Assembly (NCBI GenBank): GCA_963726105.1
Contig: CAVSBJ010000001.1
Location: forward strand, 62,001-126,000
Direction: 5' to 3'
From: Roseiarcus sp963726105
GTDB lineage: Bacteria > Pseudomonadota > Alphaproteobacteria > Rhizobiales > Beijerinckiaceae
Length of the DNA: 64,000 nucleotides
Shown: positions 25,919 through 33,625 of the stretch, piece by piece
How the letters are laid out: each line of letters begins with the position of its first letter
How positions within the stretch are numbered: position 1 is the first letter of the stretch
Program-made: the position numbers and the translations under genes
Notes under the pieces: model-generated
Databases searched by the model: none
Seen by the model: only the letters and a program-made list of their open reading frames with translations
What the model was told of the DNA's origin: nothing

Positions 25919-27110
25919 TCAAGCTGCGCGCCCGCTGCGAAACGCTTCCACCGTCCGCATCACGCCGCGCAATTCAGCGAGTCCCTTGAGGCGCCCGATG
26001 AACGAATAGCCGGGATTGACGCGCTTCTCACCGTCATTGCCGAGCAAATGCCCGTGGTCGGGACGCATCGCAATTTCCGCGTCGGCTCGCCCCTCCGCGC
26101 GTCGGCGGTCCTCTTCAGTCATCAACGCCGCGACAAGGCGGACCATGTCGGTTTCGCCGGCCAGGTGGTCGGCCTCGAAGAACGAGCCGTCGGACTCGCG
26201 CTTGACATTGCGCAAATGGGCGAAATGCACGCGCGGACCGAACTCCTTGGCCATCGCGACGACATCGTTCTGAGCGTTCGAGCCGAGCGAGCCGGCGCAG
26301 AGCGTCATGCCATTGGCGTCGGATGGAACGGTTGCAAAAAGCTGCCGAAAGTCATCCGCCGTCGACATGATGCGGGGCAGGCCAAAGAGCGGGAAGGCCG
26401 GATCGTCGGAATGGATGGCGAGACGCACGCCCTCCTCCTCGGCGACGGCGGCGATCTCGCGCACGAATTCGATCAGGTTCGCGCGCAGGTCCTCGACAGT
26501 CACGTCCTTGTAGGCCGCGAGCGCCCGCTTGAAGCTTCCCCGGTCGTAAGTGAAATCGCGCGCGGGCAGCCAGTCGATCAGGGTCCGCTCAAGCTCCTCC
26601 TTCTCCCCGCGCGTCATCGCCTCGCAGCGCTCGCGCGCGCTGGCGACGCGATCCGGAGCGTGGTCGCCCTCGGCGTTTTCGCGGCCAAGGATGAAAAGGT
26701 CGTAAGCGGCGAAGTCGACCGCGTCGAAGCGGAGTGCGGTCCCGCCATTCGTAAGCGGCCAGTTGAGATGGGGTCCGCGTCCAGTCGGTGATGGCCACGA
26801 AATTGTAGCAGAAGGCCTTCACGCCGACCCGCGCCGCGTTGCGGATCGATTGCTTGTAATTGTCAATTCTCGGGCGGTAATCGCCGCTGCGCGTCTTGAT
26901 CGTCTCACCGACGCCGATGCTTTCGCTCACCGACCAGACGAGGCCGCCGGCTTCAATCTCAGCCCTGCGTTTCGCGACTTCGTCGACGCTCCAGACCTGA
27001 CCCTGGTTCATGTGATGGAGCGCGCTGACGATTCCGACCGCGCCGGCCTGTCGCACGTTGTCGAGGCTGACCGGATCGTCCGGCCCGAACCAGCGCCATG
27101 TCTGCAGCAT
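25919..27110 (-). CDS. uxuA: Mannonate dehydratase, one frameshift
   Basis: UxuA dehydrates D-mannonate to 2-keto-3-deoxygluconate in hexuronate breakdown. From the ATG at 27110 the sequence opens LQTWRWFGPDDPVSL and has GIVSALHHMNQGQVW and ARVGVKAFCYNFVAITDWTRT; after the frame change come DPAFPLFGLPRI, FCAGSLGSN-type CAGSLGSNAQND, VHFAHLRNVKRE and MRPDHGHLL. Removing one base near 26770 gives a continuous protein of about 396 residues including LNWPLTNGGTALRFDAVDFAAYDLF, so this is a one-base insertion. No uxuB, uxaC or kdgK neighbours are visible, so the pathway context is missing here. Confidence 0.88.
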
Positions 27111-27147
27111 AGTCCCCCCTGCCGTCCGGAACGCGTCGCAATGTTGG

Positions 27148-27179
27148 ATCCCGGTCCAGGCCCGAACCCTACCGGGGAT
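27148..27179 (-). terminator. Hairpin downstream of accA
   Basis: Reading on the minus strand, an 8-bp stem (ATCCCGGT against ACCGGGAT, one bulged base) begins a few bases past the accA stop codon and closes over a 15-base loop. Its position suits an accA terminator or a processing hairpin. The sequence also resembles short GC-rich palindromes dispersed in rhizobial genomes; only a genome-wide search could tell these apart. Confidence 0.4.
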
Positions 27180-27184
27180 GACAA

Positions 27185-28138
27185 TCAAATCTTCCGTCCC
27201 ATCGCCAGGAATTTCTCCGCCCGCGCGTTGCGGAGTTCGTCCGGACCCAGATTGTGAAGCGATTTCAGCGCATCGCCGAGCGCGCGCCCGGCCGAGGCGA
27301 TGGTCGCGGCCGGATCGCGGTGCGCGCCGCCGAGCGGCTCGGGAATGATTCCGTCGATGATGCCGAACTTGATCAGGTCCTGCGCGGTGATCTTCATGCC
27401 GGTCGCCGCTTCCTGGGCGCGTGACGAATCGCGCCAGAGGATCGAAGCGGCCGCTTCGGGCGAGGCCACGGTGTAGATGGCGTGTTCGAGCATGAGCACG
27501 GTGTTGCAGGCGGCGATCGCGAGCGCGCCGCCCGAGCCGCCCTCGCCGATCACCACCCCGATGTTCGGCACGCCGATCGAGAGACAGGCGTCGATCGAGC
27601 GCGCGATGGCTTCGGCCTGACCGCGCTCCTCGGCCTCGATGCCCGGAAAGGCGCCCGCCGTGTCGATGAGGGAGATCACCGGCAGGCCGAAGCGATCGGC
27701 AAGCTCCATCAGGCGCGTCGCCTTGCGATAGCCCTCCGGCCGCGCCATGCCGAAATTGTGCCGCACCCGGCTCGCCGTGTCGTCGCCCTTCTCCTGGCCG
27801 ATGACACATACCAACTCGCCCTCGAATCTTCCAAGGCCGCCGACGATGGCTTCGTCCTCGCCGAAATAGCGGTCGCCGGCGAGCGGCGTGAACTCGGTGA
27901 TGAGCTCCTTGACGTAGTCGCCGAAACGCGGACGGCCTTGCGCGCGCGCGACCATCGTCTTCTGCCAGGGCGTGAGATTGGCGTAGAGATCGGCCAGCGC
28001 CTTCTCGGCTCTGGCCTCAAGCTTCGCGAGTTCCTCGGCGAGCGCGGGCGAATCGCCTTTCTCCGCCACGGCGCGCATTTCATCGAGACGGGCCTCGATA
28101 TCCGCGACCGCCGTTTCAAAGCTGAGATAGGTGCGCAT
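27185..28138 (-). CDS. accA: Acetyl-CoA carboxylase carboxyltransferase alpha subunit
   Basis: AccA forms, with AccD, the carboxyltransferase that makes malonyl-CoA, the committed step of fatty acid synthesis. The 317-residue protein shows the crotonase-like elements IDTAGAFPGIEAEERGQ and GEGGSGGALAIAACN, and SPEAAASILWRD. An N-terminal helical segment (ETAVADIEARLDEMRAV) is normal for the family. I take the ATG at 28138; a TTG directly before it is also in frame. Upstream on the other strand are two tRNA genes, so accA is transcribed away from them. Confidence 0.96.
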   Translation of the reverse strand: MRTYLSFETAVADIEARLDEMRAVAEKGDSPALAEELAKLEARAEKALADLYANLTPWQKTMVARAQGRPRFGDYVKELITEFTPLAGDRYFGEDEAIVGGLGRFEGELVCVIGQEKGDDTASRVRHNFGMARPEGYRKATRLMELADRFGLPVISLIDTAGAFPGIEAEERGQAEAIARSIDACLSIGVPNIGVVIGEGGSGGALAIAACNTVLMLEHAIYTVASPEAAASILWRDSSRAQEAATGMKITAQDLIKFGIIDGIIPEPLGGAHRDPAATIASAGRALGDALKSLHNLGPDELRNARAEKFLAMGRKI

Positions 28139-28278
28139 CAAATCCTTGCGGCGAACCGCACGGGGGGAGGCGTGGGCCGCGCGGATAACTGGCGACGGGA
28201 GGCGGCGAAGTCAAGCCGACCCCTGGCGCCGCCCACCCTTGCGTCCGGGCGCGCGTTGCGGCATGTACGGCTCGTAGT

Positions 28279-28354
28279 AGGAGTGTAGCTCAATTGGTAG
28301 AGCACCGGTCTCCAAAACCGGGGGTTGGGGGTTCGAGTCCCTCCTCTCCTGCCA
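28279..28354 (+). tRNA. tRNA-Trp (CCA anticodon)
   Basis: A 76-nucleotide cloverleaf with an AGGAGTG acceptor arm pairing with CTCTCCT (one U-U mismatch), a D loop GTAGCTCAATTGGTAGAGC, anticodon loop CTCCAAA giving anticodon CCA, and a T arm GGGGGTTCGAGTCCCT. The 3' CCA is encoded. In many alphaproteobacteria this tRNA precedes secE-nusG; here it is followed by a tRNA-Gly and then a decayed mobile region. Confidence 0.96.
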
Positions 28355-28384
28355 TCTGCGGCTTCTCGCCGACGGAGACCTTAA

Positions 28385-28458
28385 GCGGGCGTAGTTCAAT
28401 GGTAGAACGGAAGCTTCCCAAGCTTCATACGAGGGTTCGATTCCCTTCGCCCGCTCCA
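28385..28458 (+). tRNA. tRNA-Gly (CCC anticodon)
   Basis: A 74-nucleotide cloverleaf: acceptor GCGGGCG pairs with the complementary CGCCCGC near the 3' end, D arm GTTCAATGGTAGAAC, anticodon stem GAAGC/GCTTC around TTCCCAA (anticodon CCC), T arm AGGGTTCGATTCCCT, and encoded CCA. It follows tRNA-Trp by 30 bases, so both are likely on one transcript. The degraded accessory region starts within 80 bases of its 3' end. Confidence 0.95.
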
Positions 28459-28536
28459 AGATAACCAATTGTAATCTATCGATAGTTTTGGGCTCCAGAT
28501 GGCGCAGCGTGATGCGCCGATGGCCTGAGATTAAAC

Positions 28537-29361
28537 GGCTTCGTCAGGTTAACGATTTACGAGCGGCCGCGCGGCTATACGGCCGCCATGCCGACAGCCC
28601 GCGACCTTCTCTACCGCCGCCATCGCTTTCCTCCGGAGTCATCGGGCATGCGGTTTGGCTCTATTTCCGGTTTCCGCCGAGCCTTCGCGGGGTCGAAGAA
28701 ACGCTGGCGACGCGTGGGATTTGCGTGACCTACGAGACCGTGCGCCAGTGGGGCAAGAAATTCGGCAAGGCATTCGCCGATCAGATCCGCCAGCGCGCGC
28801 CTGCCCGCGGCGACAAATGGCATAGGGATGAGGCGGTCATCTCGATCGCGGGCGAACAACACTGGCTTTGGCGCGCCGTTGATCAAAACGGCTTCGTTCT
28901 CGACGTCCTGGTCCAGCGCCGCGGAGACAGCCGCGCGGCGCAACGGCTTTATGGGCAGGCTCCTGAAATCCGCGGCCACGCCGCCCCGCGTCATGATCAC
29001 GGACAAGCTCCGCTCCTACGGAGCGGCGCGAGCGAGGATGGGCCTTCAAGTTGAACATCGCCAGCACAAAGACCTGAACCATCGAGCGGCGAACTCTGAT
29101 CAACCGACCAGGCGGCGCGAACGGATCATGAAGCAATTCAAATCTGCTCGACAGGCGCAATGGTTCCTAACGGTTCACGATCAAGTCGCGAGCCTCCTCC
29201 ACATCCCCCTTCCCGAATCCGTCCCTGCTGACCTCCGCCGCGCTTCGCGCGAGCGAGCCTTTGCGGTCTGGAGCGAGATTTCCAAGACCGGCGCCAAGCC
29301 TGACTCTCGGCTCTAGGAAAATCGCCTCTTCAGCTCAGCGCTCGCTTAACCTGACGGCGCC
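28537..29361 (+). mobile_element. IS6-family insertion sequence, degraded
   Basis: An element of about 825 bp containing an IS6-type transposase. Its imperfect terminal inverted repeats are GGCTTCGTCAGGTTAA at 28537-28552 and TTAACCTGACGGCGCC at 29346-29361, matching at 13 of 16 positions. The flanking eight bases differ on the two sides, so no target duplication remains; this suggests rearrangement at one end or an old insertion. The size is right for IS6 (about 0.8 kb). Confidence 0.75.
28588..29316 (+). pseudogene. IS6-family transposase, two frame breaks
   Basis: The transposase opens MPTARDLLYRRHRFPPE and continues, in another frame, as VIGHAVWLYFRFPPSLRGVEE, GICVTYETVRQWG, GDKWHRDEAV (first catalytic Asp) and GEQHWLWRAVDQNG. 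After a second break it reads PPRVMITDKLRSYGAA (second Asp) and RRRERIMKQFKS (catalytic Glu). The first break near 28638 is a loss of one base or gain of two; the second near 28945 is one extra base. With both repaired the protein would be complete and of normal IS6 length. Given the many one-base errors elsewhere, this copy may in truth be intact. Confidence 0.78.
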
Positions 29362-29374
29362 GCCGCCCCTATTC

Positions 29375-29575
29375 GAAGAACCCAAGCAATGTAACCAACG
29401 ATCCGATGGAATCAGCCTACATCCTCTTTCATATGTGGGCGCAAGCCGTTGAGCAGGCAGGCAGCACCGACGTCGACGCAGTGCGTCAAGCAGGCTGACG
29501 GGCAGCTCAGCATTGTCTACCAGAGCGCTGCTCCGCCCCCGAAGCCGTGGGGCCCGTTGAAGCGAACAAGGGTCG
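29375..29575 (+). pseudogene. Remnant of urea/short-chain-amide ABC binding protein
   Basis: Two short stretches match the C-terminal part of the UrtA/FmdD family of periplasmic binding proteins. The first (about 29375-29493) reads SNVTNDPMESAYILFHMWAQ then AVEQAGSTDVDAVRQA before a stop; the second, in another frame from about 29493, reads ADGQLSIVYQSAAPPPKPWG. In intact relatives about 35-40 residues lie between these, so there is an internal deletion as well as a frame change. Everything N-terminal is missing, cut off by the IS6 element. No other genes of the transporter remain. Confidence 0.6.
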
Positions 29576-29829
29576 CGTGGCGGACTGGTCGCGGCCCTTG
29601 GCCACCGCAGGCGAGTTCGGCAAAAGCATCGTGCTTACCGCCTGCCGAGGTCGCAGAGAAACGAATGACCCCATCTGCGCACAGCGGGCGACCGGAGTCG
29701 AGGTGAAGCGGTCGCCTCTGGCCGTGAAAAGTGGAGACTACAGTTCCGGCGATTGCGCGAGCAAAGCTCTTCACGCTCGTCGACAGCGGTCGGGGGCCGG
29801 ATAGTCACAATTTATGAAACCGGGCCAGC
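29576..29829. other. Unrecognised stretch in decayed region
   Basis: Short open frames exist on both strands (for example a possible continuation VADWSRPLATAGEFGKS of the binding protein), but nothing beyond that can be assigned. Base composition is more even than in the flanking housekeeping genes, consistent with acquired and decaying DNA. Confidence 0.4.
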
Positions 29830-30279
29830 TCAAACCATAACGGATTGACACGTCGGCGCTCCATAGACGGGAGTGTGAATTCCCTCCATGCAAGCCTTGA
29901 TCTGCAGGGCCACAAACTTGGAGAAGAACCGCGAGAGCGCGAGATTGCCGCCTTGGATCCACATATTCTCGTGCGCGACAGGTTTGTACATGTTGCGCGG
30001 CTCGCCTTGCCAGGGACCGGGGTCGTTGCGCGTGCCTGAGCCTAGCCCCCAGCATTTTCCGATGCGGTCGCCCACCTCCCGCGAGACGATCTGCGCGATC
30101 GTTTCATGCAAGGACTGAAAGCCGGTCGCCTGAATCACAACGTCGCCGTCAATCTCGGTCCCGTCAACGAAGCGAATTCCGCTTTCGCAGGGTTGGTCGA
30201 CCGTGTCACAGTCCTGCGGGACGGGAAGAGCATGGGAACCTTCCCCGCCGCGGAGATCGATCGAAGAAAATCGTCTCAT
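29830..30279 (-). pseudogene. C-terminal remnant of flavin-containing monooxygenase
   Basis: The open frame reads GIRFVDGTEIDGDVVIQATG then FQSLHETIAQIV, GLGSGTRNDPGPWQGE, NMYKPVAHENMWIQGGNLAL, FVALQIKACMEGIHTPVYG. This is the C-terminal third of the flavin-containing (Baeyer-Villiger type) monooxygenases, where the ATG-x(3)-DxxxxATG-like strand binds NADPH/FAD. The N-terminal FAD-binding GxGxxG and the central NADPH-binding domain are absent: upstream DNA belongs to an ABC ATPase fragment on the other strand. It cannot be functional as it stands. Confidence 0.65.
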
Positions 30280-30317
30280 TGATTACCGGTCATGACGCCC
30301 TCCCAATGCGTTCGCGC

Positions 30318-30815
30318 CAATCGGCGCGGCACGACGAGAAGCCATTGCTGGTGACAAAGCAGCTTTCTCGCAAAGGAGAGTTTGAGGATATTTCGATTGA
30401 CGTCCGCCGCGGCGAAATCGTTGTGATCACCGGACTAATTGGATCTGGCCGAACAGAACTGCTTGAGACTCTCTTTCGCGCCAGGCGACCCGACGACGGC
30501 AAGATTTTCTTAAATGGCCGCAAATGTGACTCGGCCTCTGTTCGAAGCGCGATCCGCGATGGAATTGTCTTAATCCCCGAGGACCGGCGGGGGCACGGGC
30601 TTTGCATGATGTTGCCAATGTACCAAAACATATCGATGGCGACCATGCGACGCTTCTTCGGCGCGCTCGGTCTTTCGCGACGCTCCGAAATCGAACACGC
30701 AGGCACGATGATTCGCGCCTTGAATGTCAGGCCAGCTGACGCCACCGTTGAGGCGGGGACATTGTCAGGCGGCAATCAGCAGAAGGTTGTGCTGGCTAAG
30801 TGGCTCTTCGGCAGC
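30318..30815 (+). pseudogene. Remnant of sugar ABC transporter ATPase (RbsA/MglA type)
   Basis: The frame matches the second ATP-binding domain of sugar importers: ISIDVRRGEIVVITGLIGSG (the degenerate Walker A region), RTELLETLFRARRPDDGKIF, GIVLIPEDRRGHGLCMML, SRRSEIEHAGTMIRALNVRP and the signature LSGGNQQKVVLAKWL. It stops making sense immediately after the signature, so Walker B (usually LILDEPTRG) and the rest are missing, as is the whole first ATP-binding domain. It is therefore a fragment of about 165 residues from a protein of about 500. Confidence 0.7.
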
Positions 30816-30861
30816 GAGTTCGGTTGTTGGCTGATCTTGCACCGATGGTCCCGCCCGTCCG

Positions 30862-31599
30862 AATGATGTCCGATGGCCCGCGGAACCTCGAAGTATTTAA
30901 GGAGAACGGCGAAGAGTTTCTGAAGATTTATCGGGACGTACGCTGCCTCCGTCCAACGACAGGACGCTTGATGTAGGCTTCGGAATCGGTCGAAAGACCA
31001 TCCCGCTGACGCGCTATCTTGATGAGCGGAGCGTGTATGAAGGACTAGAAATAACAAAGGCCGGCGTCGAGTGGTGCTCTTAGCACGTTACGCCACGCCG
31101 ACCCAATTTCGATTCCAGCAAATCGATGTCTCTACCGAACTGTACAATAAGGAAGGTCGATATCAGCCTCGGAATACCGTTTCCCCTTCCCCGACGACAG
31201 CTTTGATTTTGTCATGCTCGGGTCGGTATTCACGCACATGCTGCCGGAGGATGTGGCCAATTACCCTCTCGGAGATTCATCGCGTCATGGCTCGGGGGAG
31301 CCGTTGCATGATCTCCTACTTTCTCCTGAATGAGGAAGCCCAGGGGCTCAAGGCCGAAGGGGCGAAAAACGTTTCCGATCTAGCCAAGGACATCATACCG
31401 CTCAATTTCCACTTCGGCGACGGAGTGTATCGCGTACGGATCAACTGGTTCCGGAGCTGGCGCTCGCGCGCGATGACGAATGAGAAAACTCGACGCAGAA
31501 GTTGGCCTGACCATCGAGCGGGTTGATTACGGCTCCTGGTGTGGTCGGCGGGAGTATCTGAGCTACCAAGATTTGGTTTTGGCCACTAAAGCGGGATGA
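30862..31599 (+). pseudogene. SAM-dependent methyltransferase, multiply disrupted
   Basis: Pieces in different frames reconstruct a class I methyltransferase: LDVGFGIGRKTIPLTRYL (SAM-binding motif I), YEGLEITKAGVEWC followed by a stop, FPFPDDSFDFVMLGSVFTHM and LPEDV, LSEIHRVMARGSRCMISYFL and LNEE, and finally GLTIERVDYGSWCGRREYLS then YQDLVLATKAG to a stop at 31597. There are at least one nonsense codon (near 31080) and several frame changes. Such methyltransferases often sit in polysaccharide or glycan loci, but nothing of that kind remains nearby. It is the last recognisable piece of the decayed region. Confidence 0.65.
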
Positions 31600-31758
31600 G
31601 ACCCGATATTCGGCAACTCGTCGGAGCGTGAGCAATGGTCCCGCGTCTTCGATGGGAGCCGGGTAGGGATGAGGTTTTCGCGCCGAACCTGAAGCTTGGA
31701 GCGGCGCCCTCATCCGACGGGCGCCCAGGGACGCCATGTTCTCTAGAAGCAACGAGCG

Positions 31759-32925
31759 TCAGGGCGAGAGCGCCGTCTCGACCAGCTCGACCCAGTAGCT
31801 CATGCCATAGGGCAGAACCTCGTCGTTGAAGTCATAAGCCGGGTGGTGCAGCGTCGCGCTGTCGCCGTTGCCTATGAAGATGAAGGCGCCCGGCCGCGCC
31901 TCCAGCATGAAGGAGAAATCCTCCGAGCCCATGGTCGGCGGCGCGTTTACATCGACCTTGGAGTCGCCCGCGATCTTGCGCGCGATGCTTGCCGCGAAGT
32001 CGGTCTCCGCGCCATGATTGATGGTCGGGGGATAGCCGCGGCGATATTCGACGCGCGCGTTCGCCCCGCTCGCTTCGGCAAGACCGGCGGCGATCTCGTG
32101 GATCCGCTTTTCGATCCTGTTGCGGGTGTCGGGCTTGAGCGTGCGCACCGTCCCGTTCAGCCAAGCCGATTGCGGGATGATGTTGTTGGCCGTGCCCGCC
32201 TGGAAGCGCGTGATCGAGATGACGCTCGAGTCCAGCGGATCGACATTGCGCGACGCGATGGTCTGCAAGGCGGTCACGATCTGCGCGCCCACGACGACAG
32301 GGTCGATGCATTGATGCGGCATCGCTCCATGCCCGCCCTTGCCTTCGATCGTGATCGTGATCTCATCGGCCGACGCCATCAGCGGGCCCTTGCGAAGGGC
32401 GAACGAGCCGAGCGGCGCGCCAGGCCAATTGTGCATGCCATAGACCTGCTCGATGCCGAACTGGTCCAGGAGCCCGTCATCGATCATCGCCATCGCGCCC
32501 GCGCCCCCTTCCTCGGCGGGTTGGAAGATGACGATTGCGGCGCCGGCGAAGTCGCGGGTTTGCGCCAGGCGCTGCGCCGCGCCGAGCAGCATCGCGGTGT
32601 GCCCGTCGTGCCCGCAAGCATGCATCTTGCCAGGGCTTTTTGATCGGTAGGGGAGGTTGGTCTCCTCTTCGATCGGCAGCGCATCCATATCCGCTCGGAG
32701 CCCGATCGAACGCGAACTCGATCCCTTGGCGCCGCGGATCACGCCGACGACGCCGGTGCGGCCAATCGCCGTTTTGACCTCATCGCAGCCGAAGGCGCGA
32801 AGGCGGTCAGCGACGAATTTCGCCGTCTCTTCGACGTCGTACATGAGCTCGGGATTCTGATGCAGCTCCCGGCGCCAAGTCCGGACTTCGGGAACCAGAT
32901 CGTTGATGGCGGAGCGGATCGGCAT
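31759..32925 (-). CDS. M20 amidohydrolase (hippurate hydrolase-like)
   Basis: A 388-residue metal-dependent amidohydrolase of the M20D group (HipO, N-acetylamino-acid and IAA-conjugate hydrolases). WRRELHQNPELMYDVEETA opens it; the metal ligands are in KMHACGHDGHTAMLLGAA and QPAEEGGAGAMAMI, with the dimerisation domain at GKGGHGAMPHQCIDPV and a final ligand in TMGSEDFSFML. It probably releases amino acids from N-acyl conjugates in the cytosol; the acyl group is unknown. An SD-like GGAG lies before the ATG. It marks the return to intact chromosome after the degraded patch. Confidence 0.9.
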   Translation of the reverse strand: MPIRSAINDLVPEVRTWRRELHQNPELMYDVEETAKFVADRLRAFGCDEVKTAIGRTGVVGVIRGAKGSSSRSIGLRADMDALPIEEETNLPYRSKSPGKMHACGHDGHTAMLLGAAQRLAQTRDFAGAAIVIFQPAEEGGAGAMAMIDDGLLDQFGIEQVYGMHNWPGAPLGSFALRKGPLMASADEITITIEGKGGHGAMPHQCIDPVVVGAQIVTALQTIASRNVDPLDSSVISITRFQAGTANNIIPQSAWLNGTVRTLKPDTRNRIEKRIHEIAAGLAEASGANARVEYRRGYPPTINHGAETDFAASIARKIAGDSKVDVNAPPTMGSEDFSFMLEARPGAFIFIGNGDSATLHHPAYDFNDEVLPYGMSYWVELVETALSP

Positions 32926-32995
32926 CGGCAGGAGGCTCCTTGCGAATAGGCGACAATTGACGGCGCGGCGAAGCCGCTGTCAACGCGCGCGACGG

Positions 32996-33625
32996 TCAGC
33001 GCTTGCGGTGCAGGAGAAAGATCGCCTGATCGCCCAGCAGATTCCACGCCCACGGCGAAAAGATCTGATGCAGCGGCCGGCCGGCGAGATCGAGCGCGAC
33101 GCTCTTGTCGATCGTGGCGCCGACGTCGTGCGCCAGCGCGATGAAATCGGCGATGGTGCAGAAATGGATGTTCGGCGTGTCGTACCAGGAATGGGTGAGG
33201 GTTTTCGTCACCGGCATGCGGCCGAGGAGGGCGACCTGGACCCGAATGCGCCAATGGCCAAAATTCGGAACGGAAACGATGGCGCGGCGGCCGATGCGCA
33301 GCATGTGTTCGAGCACGATGCGAGGCTGGCGGGTCGCCTGCAGCGTCTGCGACAGGATCACATAGTCGAATGCGTCGTCAGGGTAATCGACGAGGTCGGC
33401 GTCGGCATCGCCCTGAATGACCGACAATCCCTTGGCGACGCAGCCGTTCACGCCCTGCTGGGAGAGTTCGATGCCCCGCCCGTCGACGCTGCGCTCGTCG
33501 GCGAGGAGCCGCAGCAATTCGCCATCGCCGCAACCGACGTCGAGAACGCGGGACTTGGGCGCAACAAGTTCCGCCACGCGCAACAGGTCGACGCGCGGCG
33601 GCGCGGGGGTTCGAGCAAAGCTCAA
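32996..33625 (-). CDS. metW: MetW, methionine biosynthesis protein
   Basis: A 209-residue methyltransferase-fold protein that works with MetX in homoserine O-acetylation in alphaproteobacteria and other groups lacking MetA. RVLDVGCGDGELLRLL is the SAM-like motif; GIELSQQGVNGCVAKGLSV, FDYVILSQTLQATRQP and SVPNFGHWRIR are MetW family markers. Its likely TTG start overlaps the metX stop codon by four bases, so MetX and MetW are translated together. Confidence 0.93.
   Translation of the reverse strand: MSFARTPAPPRVDLLRVAELVAPKSRVLDVGCGDGELLRLLADERSVDGRGIELSQQGVNGCVAKGLSVIQGDADADLVDYPDDAFDYVILSQTLQATRQPRIVLEHMLRIGRRAIVSVPNFGHWRIRVQVALLGRMPVTKTLTHSWYDTPNIHFCTIADFIALAHDVGATIDKSVALDLAGRPLHQIFSPWAWNLLGDQAIFLLHRKR

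Noticed and set aside
28529..29369. Eight-base target duplication of the IS6 element
   Set aside because: The flanks are GATTAAAC and GCCGCCCC; they are unrelated, so no duplication can be claimed.
28441..31750. Direct repeat of the tRNA-Gly 3' end as an attachment site
   Set aside because: Only a 9-base match (TTCGATTCC, near 31106) was found, inside the methyltransferase remnant. It is too short and in the wrong place.
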